NCBI GenBank assembly: GCA_025360125.1
Contig: JANYCU010000013.1
Span: forward strand, 1 to 64,000
DNA length: 64,000 nt
Direction of reading: 5' to 3'
DNA from: Armatimonadota bacterium
Lineage (GTDB): Bacteria; Armatimonadota; Fimbriimonadia; Fimbriimonadales; Fimbriimonadaceae
Shown here: positions 35,109 to 42,349 of the stretch, piece after piece
Numbering within the stretch: the first letter of the stretch is position 1
Layout of the letters: each line of letters opens with the position of its first letter
Translations under genes and position numbers: made by a program
Notes under the pieces: model-generated
Seen by the model: the letters and a program-made list of their open reading frames with translations, nothing else
Told to the model about the DNA's origin: nothing
Database searches by the model: none

Positions 35109-35725
35109 TAGTCCACTCGTCCGCTAATGTAATTGACCAGCTCCGCCCCGAAATATTCAATGTCCTCGACGGTCCGACGAACTCGATTAGAGAAGTAGTT
35201 ATGAAAAATGAATCCAACGACGGCAAGGCCAATCCCTGTCGCCGTTGAAATCAGCGCCTCAGAAATCCCGCCCAGAATCTGGGTCGGGTTGCTCAAACCA
35301 ACCTGGCTCGCGGCTCGAAAGCTAGAGATCATTCCCGCAATCGTTCCCAGCAAACCAAGCAATGGAGCAATGTTGACGATTGTCTTAATGATCGCCAAAT
35401 TCGCCTCTAAGGATGGTGTCTCTCCAGTTGCCTCCAATTCCATCGCCATTTCGATCGAATCTGCATCTCGTTTTGAATTCAGAAGTCCACGAGCAAAAAC
35501 CCGGCCAGGAATGCCCTGCTTACTGACCAGCTCAATAGCTTTCGCAGTGTCTCCACCGGGTTGGTAGTTCTCCCGAATATCCTCAAACGCATTTTCGGCA
35601 TCAGGCGCTTCCTTTCGAAGCGTAATGAATCGCTCCAAAATTAACGCAATCATAAGGACTGATGAAATGATCAGCGGATACATCATCACCCCGCCCTTCT
35701 GTAGAAAATCAAGAATGCCGTTCAT
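35108..35725 (-). CDS. exbB: ExbB/TolQ-type motor channel protein
   Basis: 205 residues. Three membrane segments: about 12-30 (MMYPLIISSVLMIALILE), 105-130 (NIAPLLGLLGTIAGMISSF) and 155-175 (ALISTATGIGLAVVGFIFHNYF), with the family's PLLGLLGT and EALISTATGIGLAV motifs. It forms the pentameric ring around the ExbD dimer. It is the first gene of the exbB-exbD-tonB-receptor operon. The 17-19 base palindrome at 35743-35761 is directly upstream of its start. Confidence 0.92.
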   Translation of the reverse strand: MNGILDFLQKGGVMMYPLIISSVLMIALILERFITLRKEAPDAENAFEDIRENYQPGGDTAKAIELVSKQGIPGRVFARGLLNSKRDADSIEMAMELEATGETPSLEANLAIIKTIVNIAPLLGLLGTIAGMISSFRAASQVGLSNPTQILGGISEALISTATGIGLAVVGFIFHNYFSNRVRRTVEDIEYFGAELVNYISGRVD

Positions 35726-35742
35726 GTCGTTCGAATCGAAAT

Positions 35743-35761
35743 TATACCCCTACTGGGTATA
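35743..35761. promoter_or_regulatory. Candidate CsoR-like operator TATACCC-N5-GGGTATA
   Basis: The perfect 7-base arms TATACCC/GGGTATA with spacer CTACT begin 18 bases before the exbB start codon and lie about 90 bases upstream of the divergent DUF1259 gene. An A/T-flanked C-tract/G-tract palindrome of this size is the shape of CsoR/RcnR-family metal-sensor operators. No CsoR gene is in the window. Confidence 0.45.
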
Positions 35762-35846
35762 TGTATTTAGTCACTTTTTCCGAAGTTTTCTTCGATGTTT
35801 TTTTTATTGGGCTATTCAGTGCCAAAATGAAAACAGGATTACTCTC

Positions 35847-36749
35847 ATGAGAAACCTTCATACAATCTTTCTTGCCCTTTCAATCGCTGTTACAGCTTCA
35901 GTTTTCGCACAAACTCCACCACCCCAAGTCCCTACACTATTTGATGAAGCAGGAAAAGCTCTTGGCAAAGCTGGAACCCTCAATGCGGATGGGTCATACC
36001 GAATCAACATGCCCCGAGCCGACGTTGTTTTCCACAACTCCAGCGGAATGATCATCCCCGCTGACCTCGGACTCGCGACCTACATCGCATTCTCAACCGC
36101 AACCGAAAATTCCATCGCAGTTGGCGACGTCGCCATGCTCGAAGGTGAAATCGATCGCGTAATCGATGCACTCCGATCTGGGAATTTTGAAGTGGTCTCA
36201 ATCCACAACCACATGACCAGCGAAGAACCCCGATTGTTTTATGTCCACTTCCAACGCAAAGGCTCACCTGTCGCAATAGCAGCCGATTTCAAAAAAATTA
36301 CTGCTGTTCTTGGTCACGGCACGAAACGAATCATTGCTCCAAATGTAGGCAAACCAAAGCTTGACTCTGACGCACTTAGCACCGCCTTCGGTTCAAAACC
36401 ACAAGTCTTCCCCAGCGGAGTTCTCCGGTTTGCCAATCCAAGAAAAGACATCAAACCAACCCTTGACGGCGAAAATTTCCTCCCCGGAATGGGACTTGGT
36501 TCATGGGCCGCTTTCACGGCTTGCGACTGCGGCTTGACCATGGTCATGGGCGATACGGCCTGTACAAGGGATGACCTTCAAAAAGTAATCGACACCCTCC
36601 GAAAAGGCGGAATCCATATCACGGCAATCCACCAGCATGTCCTTGGCGCCAGCATGGAAACCGCATTTCTGCATTATGAAGGTGAAGGCGATTCAGTAAA
36701 GTTAGCCACCACAATCAAAGCCTGTTGGCAAGTGCTCGGCTCGAAATAA
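35847..36749 (+). CDS. DUF1259 family secreted protein
   Basis: 300 residues from ATG 35847 (MRNLHTIFLALSIAVTASVFAQ), a clear signal peptide; the frame is open further back but only through non-coding leader and the exbB start. Two DUF1259 repeats follow: residues 35-160 (AGKALGKAGTLNADGSYRINMPRAD, GDVAMLEGEIDRVIDALRSG, SIHNHMTSEEPRLFYVHF) and 165-300 (GDTACTRDDLQKVIDTLRKGG, AIHQHVLGASMETAFLHYEG). Paired His motifs (HNHM and HQHVL) suggest metal binding. The gene is divergent from exbB. Function of the family is unknown. Confidence 0.85.
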   Translation: MRNLHTIFLALSIAVTASVFAQTPPPQVPTLFDEAGKALGKAGTLNADGSYRINMPRADVVFHNSSGMIIPADLGLATYIAFSTATENSIAVGDVAMLEGEIDRVIDALRSGNFEVVSIHNHMTSEEPRLFYVHFQRKGSPVAIAADFKKITAVLGHGTKRIIAPNVGKPKLDSDALSTAFGSKPQVFPSGVLRFANPRKDIKPTLDGENFLPGMGLGSWAAFTACDCGLTMVMGDTACTRDDLQKVIDTLRKGGIHITAIHQHVLGASMETAFLHYEGEGDSVKLATTIKACWQVLGSK

Positions 36750-36814
36750 GTTGACCTCTCGAATCGGTCGTTCTATGGCCGATTCGAACCATTACCTAGC
36801 GGTAAGATTGGAAC

Positions 36815-37186
36815 ATGAACGTTCGCTACTTTGTCTCAGACGTCGAAAAGTCAATTGCCTTTTACCGAGACACCCTTGGATTTGAACTCGTTGTCCAATG
36901 GGGCCCCGCTTTCGCGATCGTTTCCCTCGACAAAGCCAACCAACTGTGGCTTAGTGGCCCTGGCACATCGGCAGCAACCGCGGCTGGCGAAGGGGTCAAT
37001 CTGGCTGGGGGTTGGAACCGAATCGTAGTTCCCCTTCACAACCTCGAAGCAAATATTGCTGGACTTATAGAAAAGGGAGTCACTATCCGAATTGGATTAG
37101 TGTCCGGCCCTGGGGGCAAGCAAGTCCTCATCGAAGATCCCGACGGAAATCCAATCGAACTATTCGATCCGAACTTGAAGATGTGA
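36815..37186 (+). CDS. VOC/glyoxalase-like protein
   Basis: 123 residues. The vicinal-oxygen-chelate fold is seen as VRYFVSDVEKSIAFYRDTLGFELVVQWGPAFAIVSL (strand, helix, strands) and a second module ending GKQVLIEDPDGNPIELFDP, where the Glu is a typical metal ligand. Members act as glyoxalases, dioxygenases or resistance proteins. Which one this is cannot be told. It stands alone, 65 bases after the DUF1259 gene and convergent with the nucleotidyltransferase pair. Confidence 0.85.
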   Translation: MNVRYFVSDVEKSIAFYRDTLGFELVVQWGPAFAIVSLDKANQLWLSGPGTSAATAAGEGVNLAGGWNRIVVPLHNLEANIAGLIEKGVTIRIGLVSGPGGKQVLIEDPDGNPIELFDPNLKM

Positions 37187-37222
37187 TATTGGGCTGCTAC
37201 CAGTCAGCTATAGGCTTGACAG

Positions 37223-37699
37223 TTAATCCTTCGCAATTTCCTTGCGTGCCTCTAATTGACGAATGTGTTCGAGATCCTTCGGACGTCCAGCAGCGACCTT
37301 CATCGCAATCAAATCATCTATGGAGGCTATTCTCACCTTGAGATCATAAAACTCGCGGAGTTCGGAACGATTCAATAGTCCATCAAAAGAATCAATGTTG
37401 GGCAACACCCTCAGAATATCAATCTTTCCCACCTTCGTCATGAGAGTCATGACGTTTCCAAAGAGGCTTCTCTCATCCCAAGCGAAATTCTTTGCCGAGC
37501 CAAACTGTGGAGGATAGGGCTCAAATGGGGCAAGTGCTCGAACGATCGCCGTCCCATTTTCGCTATCCAGCGCAACAGCTAAATCAAGGTCAAAAGTAAC
37601 TGAAGAAGCGCCTTGCAAAACTGTCGCGAAGCCTCCGACGACCACATAGCGAACTCCCTCCGAGTTAAGGCTTTTAAGTAGATCGAGATATTCTTGCAC
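37223..37699 (-). CDS. Nucleotidyltransferase-like protein of a toxin-antitoxin-type pair
   Basis: 158 residues. GVRYVVVGGFATVLQGASS followed by TFDLDLAV matches the minimal nucleotidyltransferase fold of AbiEii/MenT-like and DUF6036-type proteins, with the GG...and D.D metal-site motif. A second conserved piece, ASIDDLIAMKVAAGRPKDLEHIRQLEA, closes the domain. The small upstream gene overlaps its start by 26 bases. Such pairs often are type II or IV toxin-antitoxin units or nucleotide-transfer systems. Toxicity is not shown. Confidence 0.75.
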   Translation of the reverse strand: MQEYLDLLKSLNSEGVRYVVVGGFATVLQGASSVTFDLDLAVALDSENGTAIVRALAPFEPYPPQFGSAKNFAWDERSLFGNVMTLMTKVGKIDILRVLPNIDSFDGLLNRSELREFYDLKVRIASIDDLIAMKVAAGRPKDLEHIRQLEARKEIAKD

Positions 37700-37859
37700 G
37701 TTTGGCCGCTTCCATACATTCTAAGGTAAATCGAAGGGCTCGGTCATGCTGCTCGATCTTTTCTTCGTCGGTTAGGCCCAAGTTGTATCTCAACTGAGCG
37801 AGATCAACCCCCTGATCGCTTTGGTCGCCCCAGTCTTGCTTTTCTTCTATCACTACCAA
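37674..37859 (-). CDS. Small partner of the nucleotidyltransferase
   Basis: 61 residues, acidic and helical: DLAQLRYNLGLTDEEKIEQHDRALRFTLEC, a pattern of small partner proteins found before nucleotidyltransferase genes. There is no export signal and no clear DNA-binding motif. It begins 15 bases after the end of the carB half and overlaps the nucleotidyltransferase by 26 bases, so the two are translated together. It is probably the antitoxin or activator partner. Confidence 0.65.
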   Translation of the reverse strand: MVVIEEKQDWGDQSDQGVDLAQLRYNLGLTDEEKIEQHDRALRFTLECMEAAKRARISRST

Positions 37860-37873
37860 TGTCCTCTATAAAA

Positions 37874-39523
37874 TTAGACGCGCACAACATCGTCTTGGGA
37901 TTCAAAAGTGCCGTAATAATAAGGCGTTTTCGACTCAAATTCACCCGCGCAGGTATCAACCATCTTGAAGACGGGCTGGACCTTAAAGCTATCGACTACG
38001 TCGTGTAATCGTTGATTAAATGCGTCGTCGCTCGAATGGGCGATACTCAGAATCGATGGACTCGGGAAGCCGATCATAAAAGCGCGATGAACGATATCTT
38101 CCAGGTCGCCACCTAGATGGGCGACGGCCAGCTCCTTTTCAACCGTGATCAGCTTCAGCATTTTTCGAAGGAACCATTTATCCACCTTGCAAAGTTTGTA
38201 GACTCGGTCAACTTCCCAATCGCGACGCAATGCTTCGGCAATTGCCCATAGCCTTTCGTCGGTTGGTTGCTTTACCGCCGCCGCCAAATCTTCATCATTT
38301 TGAGCCTGAAACTTTGGATGCCGCAAATCCTTTTGGTTGACCTCAAGTCCCCGAATCGCCTTCATAAACGCAGCTTCAAAGGATCGGTCGATCGCCATGA
38401 CCTCGCCAGTAGCCTTCATTTGGGTGAACAACGTTCGATCACCTTGAGCAAATTTGTCGAATGGCCAACGTGGAATCTTGACGACGCAGTAGTCGAGTGC
38501 AGGTTCAAAAGCCGCTTTCGTCGTTCCAGTCACTTGATTCTGAATCTGATCAAGCGTCATTCCAATCGCAATCTTCGCCGCCACCCGCGCAATCGGGTAG
38601 CCCGTTGCTTTGGATGCCAACGCCGAAGAGCGTGAAACCCGTGGGTTCACTTCAATAATGTAGTAGTCAAAACTATCCGGATTCACCGTCATCTGGACAT
38701 TACAGCCACCCTCAATCCCCAATGCCGTAATGATCTTCAGCGAGGCAGTCCGAAGCATGTGATATTCGATGTCGCTCAGCGTTTGCGATGGAGCAATAAC
38801 GATCGAGTCACCCGTATGCACGCCCATCGGGTCGAAATTCTCCATATTGCAGACGGTGATAACCGTCCCGTTGGAGTCCCGCATGACCTCATACTCAACT
38901 TCTTTCCAACCAAGCAGGCTTCGCTCCACCATGATTTGGCTTCGCATCGAAAGCTTGAGGCCCTTGCTGCCTGTCTCCATGAGTTCTTCGCGTGTGTTGG
39001 CAATTCCTCCTCCAGTTCCACCAAGAGTGTAGGCGGGTCGAATAATGCAGGGATACGGTACGAGGTCCAGAATTCCTTCAAGCTCTTCGGGAGTCGAAAC
39101 AATCCAGCTCTCAGGGACGGGTTCTTGTATCTCTCGCATCAAAGAACGGAAACTCTCGCGATCCTCGGCCTGTTTGATCGCTCGTAGTGGCGTACCGAGA
39201 ACCTTAATATTATATTTCTCGAGGATTCCCGAATCTTCAAGCTGAGTTGCCAAATTGAGTCCAGTTTGACCACCAAGGGTCGGCAACATGGCATCCGGTC
39301 GCTCTCGCTCAATGACCCTGATGCAGAATTCTACCGTCATCGGTTCGATATACAATGCGTCAGCAACACCCGGATCGGTCATGATCGTAGCCGGATTGCT
39401 GTTGATGAGGACAACTTCGTGCCCCTCTTCTTTCAAACTTTTGCAGGCTTGAGTGCCTGCATAATCGAACTCTGCAGCTTGACCAATGACGATTGGCCCG
39501 GAGCCGATTACAAGGACTTTCAT
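37874..39523 (-). CDS. carB: Carbamoyl-phosphate synthase large subunit, N-terminal half only
   Basis: 549 residues. They correspond to E. coli CarB residues 1-553: first ATP-grasp (MKVLVIGSGPIVIGQAAEFDY, NSNPATIMTDPGVADALY, LPTLGGQTGLN, RPAYTLGGTGGGIA, ENFDPMGVHTGDSI, NPRVSRSSALASKATGYP) and the oligomerisation domain ending FKMVDTCAGEFESKTPYYYGTF. The intact enzyme would continue after this point into a second, similar half that makes carbamoyl phosphate. Here a stop follows within eight residues, and no second half is found downstream. CarB is known to be split like this in Aquifex and some archaea, so the other half should lie elsewhere. carA is 1.7 kb upstream but separated by other genes. 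Confidence 0.92.
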   Translation of the reverse strand: MKVLVIGSGPIVIGQAAEFDYAGTQACKSLKEEGHEVVLINSNPATIMTDPGVADALYIEPMTVEFCIRVIERERPDAMLPTLGGQTGLNLATQLEDSGILEKYNIKVLGTPLRAIKQAEDRESFRSLMREIQEPVPESWIVSTPEELEGILDLVPYPCIIRPAYTLGGTGGGIANTREELMETGSKGLKLSMRSQIMVERSLLGWKEVEYEVMRDSNGTVITVCNMENFDPMGVHTGDSIVIAPSQTLSDIEYHMLRTASLKIITALGIEGGCNVQMTVNPDSFDYYIIEVNPRVSRSSALASKATGYPIARVAAKIAIGMTLDQIQNQVTGTTKAAFEPALDYCVVKIPRWPFDKFAQGDRTLFTQMKATGEVMAIDRSFEAAFMKAIRGLEVNQKDLRHPKFQAQNDEDLAAAVKQPTDERLWAIAEALRRDWEVDRVYKLCKVDKWFLRKMLKLITVEKELAVAHLGGDLEDIVHRAFMIGFPSPSILSIAHSSDDAFNQRLHDVVDSFKVQPVFKMVDTCAGEFESKTPYYYGTFESQDDVVRV

Positions 39524-39569
39524 TAAAATGATAGTTTACCGTCGGCGGGTCCTTCCTGGGCAAGAAAAA

Positions 39570-39596
39570 GGGACCCAAACAAATCGTTTGGGTCCC
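39570..39596 (-). terminator. Rho-independent terminator after the pseudopilin/lipoprotein pair
   Basis: The 11-base perfect arms GGGACCCAAAC/GTTTGGGTCCC with a five-base loop are followed on the minus strand by TTTTTCTTG. It ends the transcript that includes the genes from 40782 to 39617. Confidence 0.8.
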
Positions 39597-39616
39597 AATC
39601 ACAAATAACTTATGAA

Positions 39617-39844
39617 TTATTTGTTTGAGGTTCCGGCGCCATCTTGGTCACTACCTTTACCAGCAGTTCCGTTTCTTTCCGCTTCCATTCCACGCTCTTC
39701 CGGGTTCTTTGATCCCGCAGGAGCATTGACCGTATTTGGCTTCGAACCCGATGGTGGCGCAGCTTGTGTTGTGTCCGTCCCCGAGCAACCAATTATGGGA
39801 AGCGCGATGAAGACGACCAGAGCAAGTATTCCAACTTTTCTCAT
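39617..39844 (-). CDS. Small lipoprotein
   Basis: 75 residues from MRKVGILALVVFIALPIIGC, a lipoprotein signal with lipobox IIGC. The rest is Gly/Ser/Pro/Asn-rich and hydrophilic (TTQAAPPSGSKPNTV...EERGMEAERNGTAGKG), without a fold. The start overlaps the stop of the upstream pseudopilin gene as ATGA. A small low-complexity lipoprotein behind a DUF1559-like pseudopilin is a recurring arrangement in this type of bacterium. Its role is unknown. Confidence 0.7.
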   Translation of the reverse strand: MRKVGILALVVFIALPIIGCSGTDTTQAAPPSGSKPNTVNAPAGSKNPEERGMEAERNGTAGKGSDQDGAGTSNK

Positions 39845-40782
39845 AGTGCGATTGCCGTATCCCAATTTCCGAAGTCCAAGTCAGGTCGGAACAAGTATGC
39901 GTGGCAACCTGCTGGGTCTGGACCCGACCACCAACGCTTAACCGTTGCGGTATTTTTTCCGTTAAGACCCGACCATTGTGTCATTGGGTCAATTCGAGGA
40001 TCGGTGTCTCCATTGGTGAACACACCCATTCTTTGCACCTTTGCGTGGCCATCAGTAAATGAATTGACCCAAGCCGATCCGTAAACATCCCATCCTGCTC
40101 CGCCAGTTGATCTCGAGAAGAAACTGGTCGTACCGTTATTTGCGGTTGAACATCCAACAACACCTGGCTGATACAGACAAGTTGCGGTTATCGTAAGACA
40201 GCCCATCGCTGGGTTGGCAAATGAAGCACCAGGAGTCTTTCGACGTCCATTTTGACTGAACATGATCAGTCGAGCTGGTGAGTTCACTGCGGTCGTGCTA
40301 TAAGCGTTCAACAATCCGTTCAATTGGTACGAATAGTTGGATCCACCTTGGAATGGCATGCCGTCAGCAATGCTGAGGTTATAGACGCTGGTTGTAGAAG
40401 TCGCCGATGGGTCATCCCAAATCTGTTCGTTCTTAATGTAGTTCAACAATGAGTTCGAATAGAAGTTTGTGAAAGCATCAATTCCTTCTTGCGATGTGAA
40501 GCCATTCGCTAACTTCGCTGGCGTTGGTACAAATCGATTGTACGAAGTCCGGCCATTTGTCGGGTTCGTTACATTTGTCAACGGGAAATAGTCGTCGTTG
40601 TCGGTTTGGTAAATGATCGTTGCCGTAGCAATATTCTTGACATTGCTGATAGCCTGGGTTTTCTTTGCGGCAAGCTTGGCTTGAGCAAAAACTGGGAATA
40701 GAATTGCCGCCAAGATGGCGATAATTGCGATTACAACGAGCAGTTCAATCAACGTGAACGCTCGACTTTGAGTGTGTTTCAT
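39841..40782 (-). CDS. DUF1559-like prepilin-headed secreted protein
   Basis: 313 residues from MKHTQSRAFTLIELLVVIAIIAILAA; the start at 40782 leaves a short prepilin leader ending SRA before FT. A hydrophobic spine of about 25 residues follows, then a large beta-rich domain with an FTDGHAKVQRMG segment, close to the H-x9-DG motif of DUF1559 proteins, and a TGGAGWDVYGSAWVNS stretch. The prepilin peptidase would cut it, and it may become part of a surface filament or stay on the cell surface. It overlaps the small lipoprotein gene by four bases. Confidence 0.88.
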   Translation of the reverse strand: MKHTQSRAFTLIELLVVIAIIAILAAILFPVFAQAKLAAKKTQAISNVKNIATATIIYQTDNDDYFPLTNVTNPTNGRTSYNRFVPTPAKLANGFTSQEGIDAFTNFYSNSLLNYIKNEQIWDDPSATSTTSVYNLSIADGMPFQGGSNYSYQLNGLLNAYSTTAVNSPARLIMFSQNGRRKTPGASFANPAMGCLTITATCLYQPGVVGCSTANNGTTSFFSRSTGGAGWDVYGSAWVNSFTDGHAKVQRMGVFTNGDTDPRIDPMTQWSGLNGKNTATVKRWWSGPDPAGCHAYLFRPDLDFGNWDTAIAL

Positions 40783-40897
40783 GGTTTTGATCTCCAAAGA
40801 AATATGTGAAAAATGACAGGGGAGCCTGAACTGAATCAAGACATTTTCATTCTATCAAATTTCTAACAGTTTCTTAACCTTTTTCAAAACATTTTGA

Positions 40898-41242
40898 CTA
40901 TCGGACAAAATGGATTTCGATGATCTGCACACCTTGAAATAGGAACAGACAGTCGAGAACAGGCTTACTTTTGGCCAAATCTCGCGCCTCATTGAATGAA
41001 CTCTTCTTAATCTTGCCTTCAAGGTGTTTTTCTGCGGCCATATACGTCGTCGCATCATCCGGCGAAAGGAAGCAAGCCAACCCATTGACCGTCATCCCGT
41101 CGGGTGTAGTCGCGTTATTGCACGCAAATTTCTCATCGCCGACCGAAATGAGATAGATTTCGTCTGGAAACGAGCCAAACGACCCCAACATATCTTCTTC
41201 GAGCGAAGTAATTAGTGGGTTGTTAAGAAGTTCAATGGCCAA
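40898..41242 (-). CDS. Hypothetical small protein after carA
   Basis: 114 residues. It begins inside the end of carA (overlap 11 bases), so it is translated from the same message. The N-terminal half has LGSFGSFPDEIYLISVGDEKF; the C-terminal half has YMAAEKHLEGKIKKSSFNEARDLAKSKPVLDCLFLFQGVQIIEIHFVR. It has no export signal. I recognise no family with certainty; a strand-helix pattern similar to SseB- or DUF3110-type proteins is possible. It might act with carbamoyl-phosphate synthesis, but only position says so. Confidence 0.6.
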   Translation of the reverse strand: MAIELLNNPLITSLEEDMLGSFGSFPDEIYLISVGDEKFACNNATTPDGMTVNGLACFLSPDDATTYMAAEKHLEGKIKKSSFNEARDLAKSKPVLDCLFLFQGVQIIEIHFVR

Positions 41243-42335
41243 CTTTCATCTTCTCCGTAAACTGGTGAAAATAGGGTCGGGAGTCCCACGGTCCAGGAGC
41301 CGCCTCGGGGTGATACTGGATGCTCCAAGCATCCGCATCCTTAATCCGAATTCCCTCGACCGTATCATCGTTAACATTAAGTTGAGTTACGATCGCTCGA
41401 GTCCCCTCAAGCGAGTTCGGATCCACCGCGTAACCGTGATTTTGGCTCGTGATCGTCACCTTTCCAGTTTCAAGGTCACGGACTGCGTGGTTGCTGCCTC
41501 GATGTCCAAATTTGAGCTTGTACGTTTCTCCGCCAACCGCATGGCATAGCAATTGATTGCCCAAGCAGATTCCAAACATCGGTCTGGCTCCAATAAGTTG
41601 CTTGACCGTCTCGATGACGGGTTGAAGTCGTTGAGGGTCGCCTGGGCCTGGGCTCAACAAAATTCCATCTGGCTTATGACTCATGATGTCGTCGAAAGTG
41701 GCATCGCAAGGAACCACGATCGGTCGGCATCCGGCACTCCAAAATCGTCTAAGGATGTTATATTTCAGTCCGCAATCCAAAACGACCAGCCGAGGTCTCG
41801 ATGCCGGATCCTCGTCGCTAATATCCTCTCGCCCTGAAGCCCCCCACTTATACGGTTCGGATGTTGTCACTTGGGCAACAAAATCGGAGTCATCATATTT
41901 CTTGGCTGAACTCAGAATGGCTTTTCCGGCTTCAGGAGAGTCGCAAATCACTCCCATCGTAACGCCAGCACTTCGAATATGCTTCGTGATCATCCGAGTA
42001 TCGAGGCCCTGAATGCCAGCAATATTTCGCTCCTTCAGAAGTTGATCAATGCTCTTGGCTGATCTCCAGTTGCTCGGCTCATCACAAGCTTCTTTGACAA
42101 TAAAGCCGGATACCTGAATTCGACCGGATTCAAAATCGTCGTCATTGATGCCGTAATTACCAACGAGCGGGTACGTCAGCATGACGATTTGGCCTGCGTA
42201 ACTTGGATCCGTGAGGATTTCTTGGTAGCCCGTCATTCCAGTATTAAAGACGACTTCGCCGGAAGAATTGGTGGACGCTCCAAGGGCCGATCCCTGAAAA
42301 ATTGAGCCGTCACTAAGGAGGAGAAATCGCTTCAA
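41232..42335 (-). CDS. carA: Carbamoyl-phosphate synthase small (glutaminase) subunit
   Basis: 367 residues, the usual length. N-terminal half: GSIFQGSALGASTNSSGEVVFNTGMTGYQEILTDPSYAGQIV. C-terminal class I glutaminase: LVVLDCGLKYNILRRF, GILLSPGPGDPQ, MFGICLGNQLLCHAVGGETYKLKFGHRG with the nucleophile Cys in GICLGNQ, and SIQYHPEAAPGPWDS with the catalytic His and Glu. It gives ammonia from glutamine to the large subunit for pyrimidine and arginine synthesis. It follows a GH65-like gene by 14 bases and overlaps the small gene at 40898. The large subunit half at 37874 is not in the same operon. Confidence 0.95.
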   Translation of the reverse strand: MKRFLLLSDGSIFQGSALGASTNSSGEVVFNTGMTGYQEILTDPSYAGQIVMLTYPLVGNYGINDDDFESGRIQVSGFIVKEACDEPSNWRSAKSIDQLLKERNIAGIQGLDTRMITKHIRSAGVTMGVICDSPEAGKAILSSAKKYDDSDFVAQVTTSEPYKWGASGREDISDEDPASRPRLVVLDCGLKYNILRRFWSAGCRPIVVPCDATFDDIMSHKPDGILLSPGPGDPQRLQPVIETVKQLIGARPMFGICLGNQLLCHAVGGETYKLKFGHRGSNHAVRDLETGKVTITSQNHGYAVDPNSLEGTRAIVTQLNVNDDTVEGIRIKDADAWSIQYHPEAAPGPWDSRPYFHQFTEKMKVGH

Positions 42336-42349
42336 ACTAAAAGCAAATT

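Noticed and set aside
35625-35846. A 74-codon N-terminal extension of the DUF1259 protein
   Set aside because: It runs across the exbB start and the palindromic regulatory site; the signal peptide starts at 35847.
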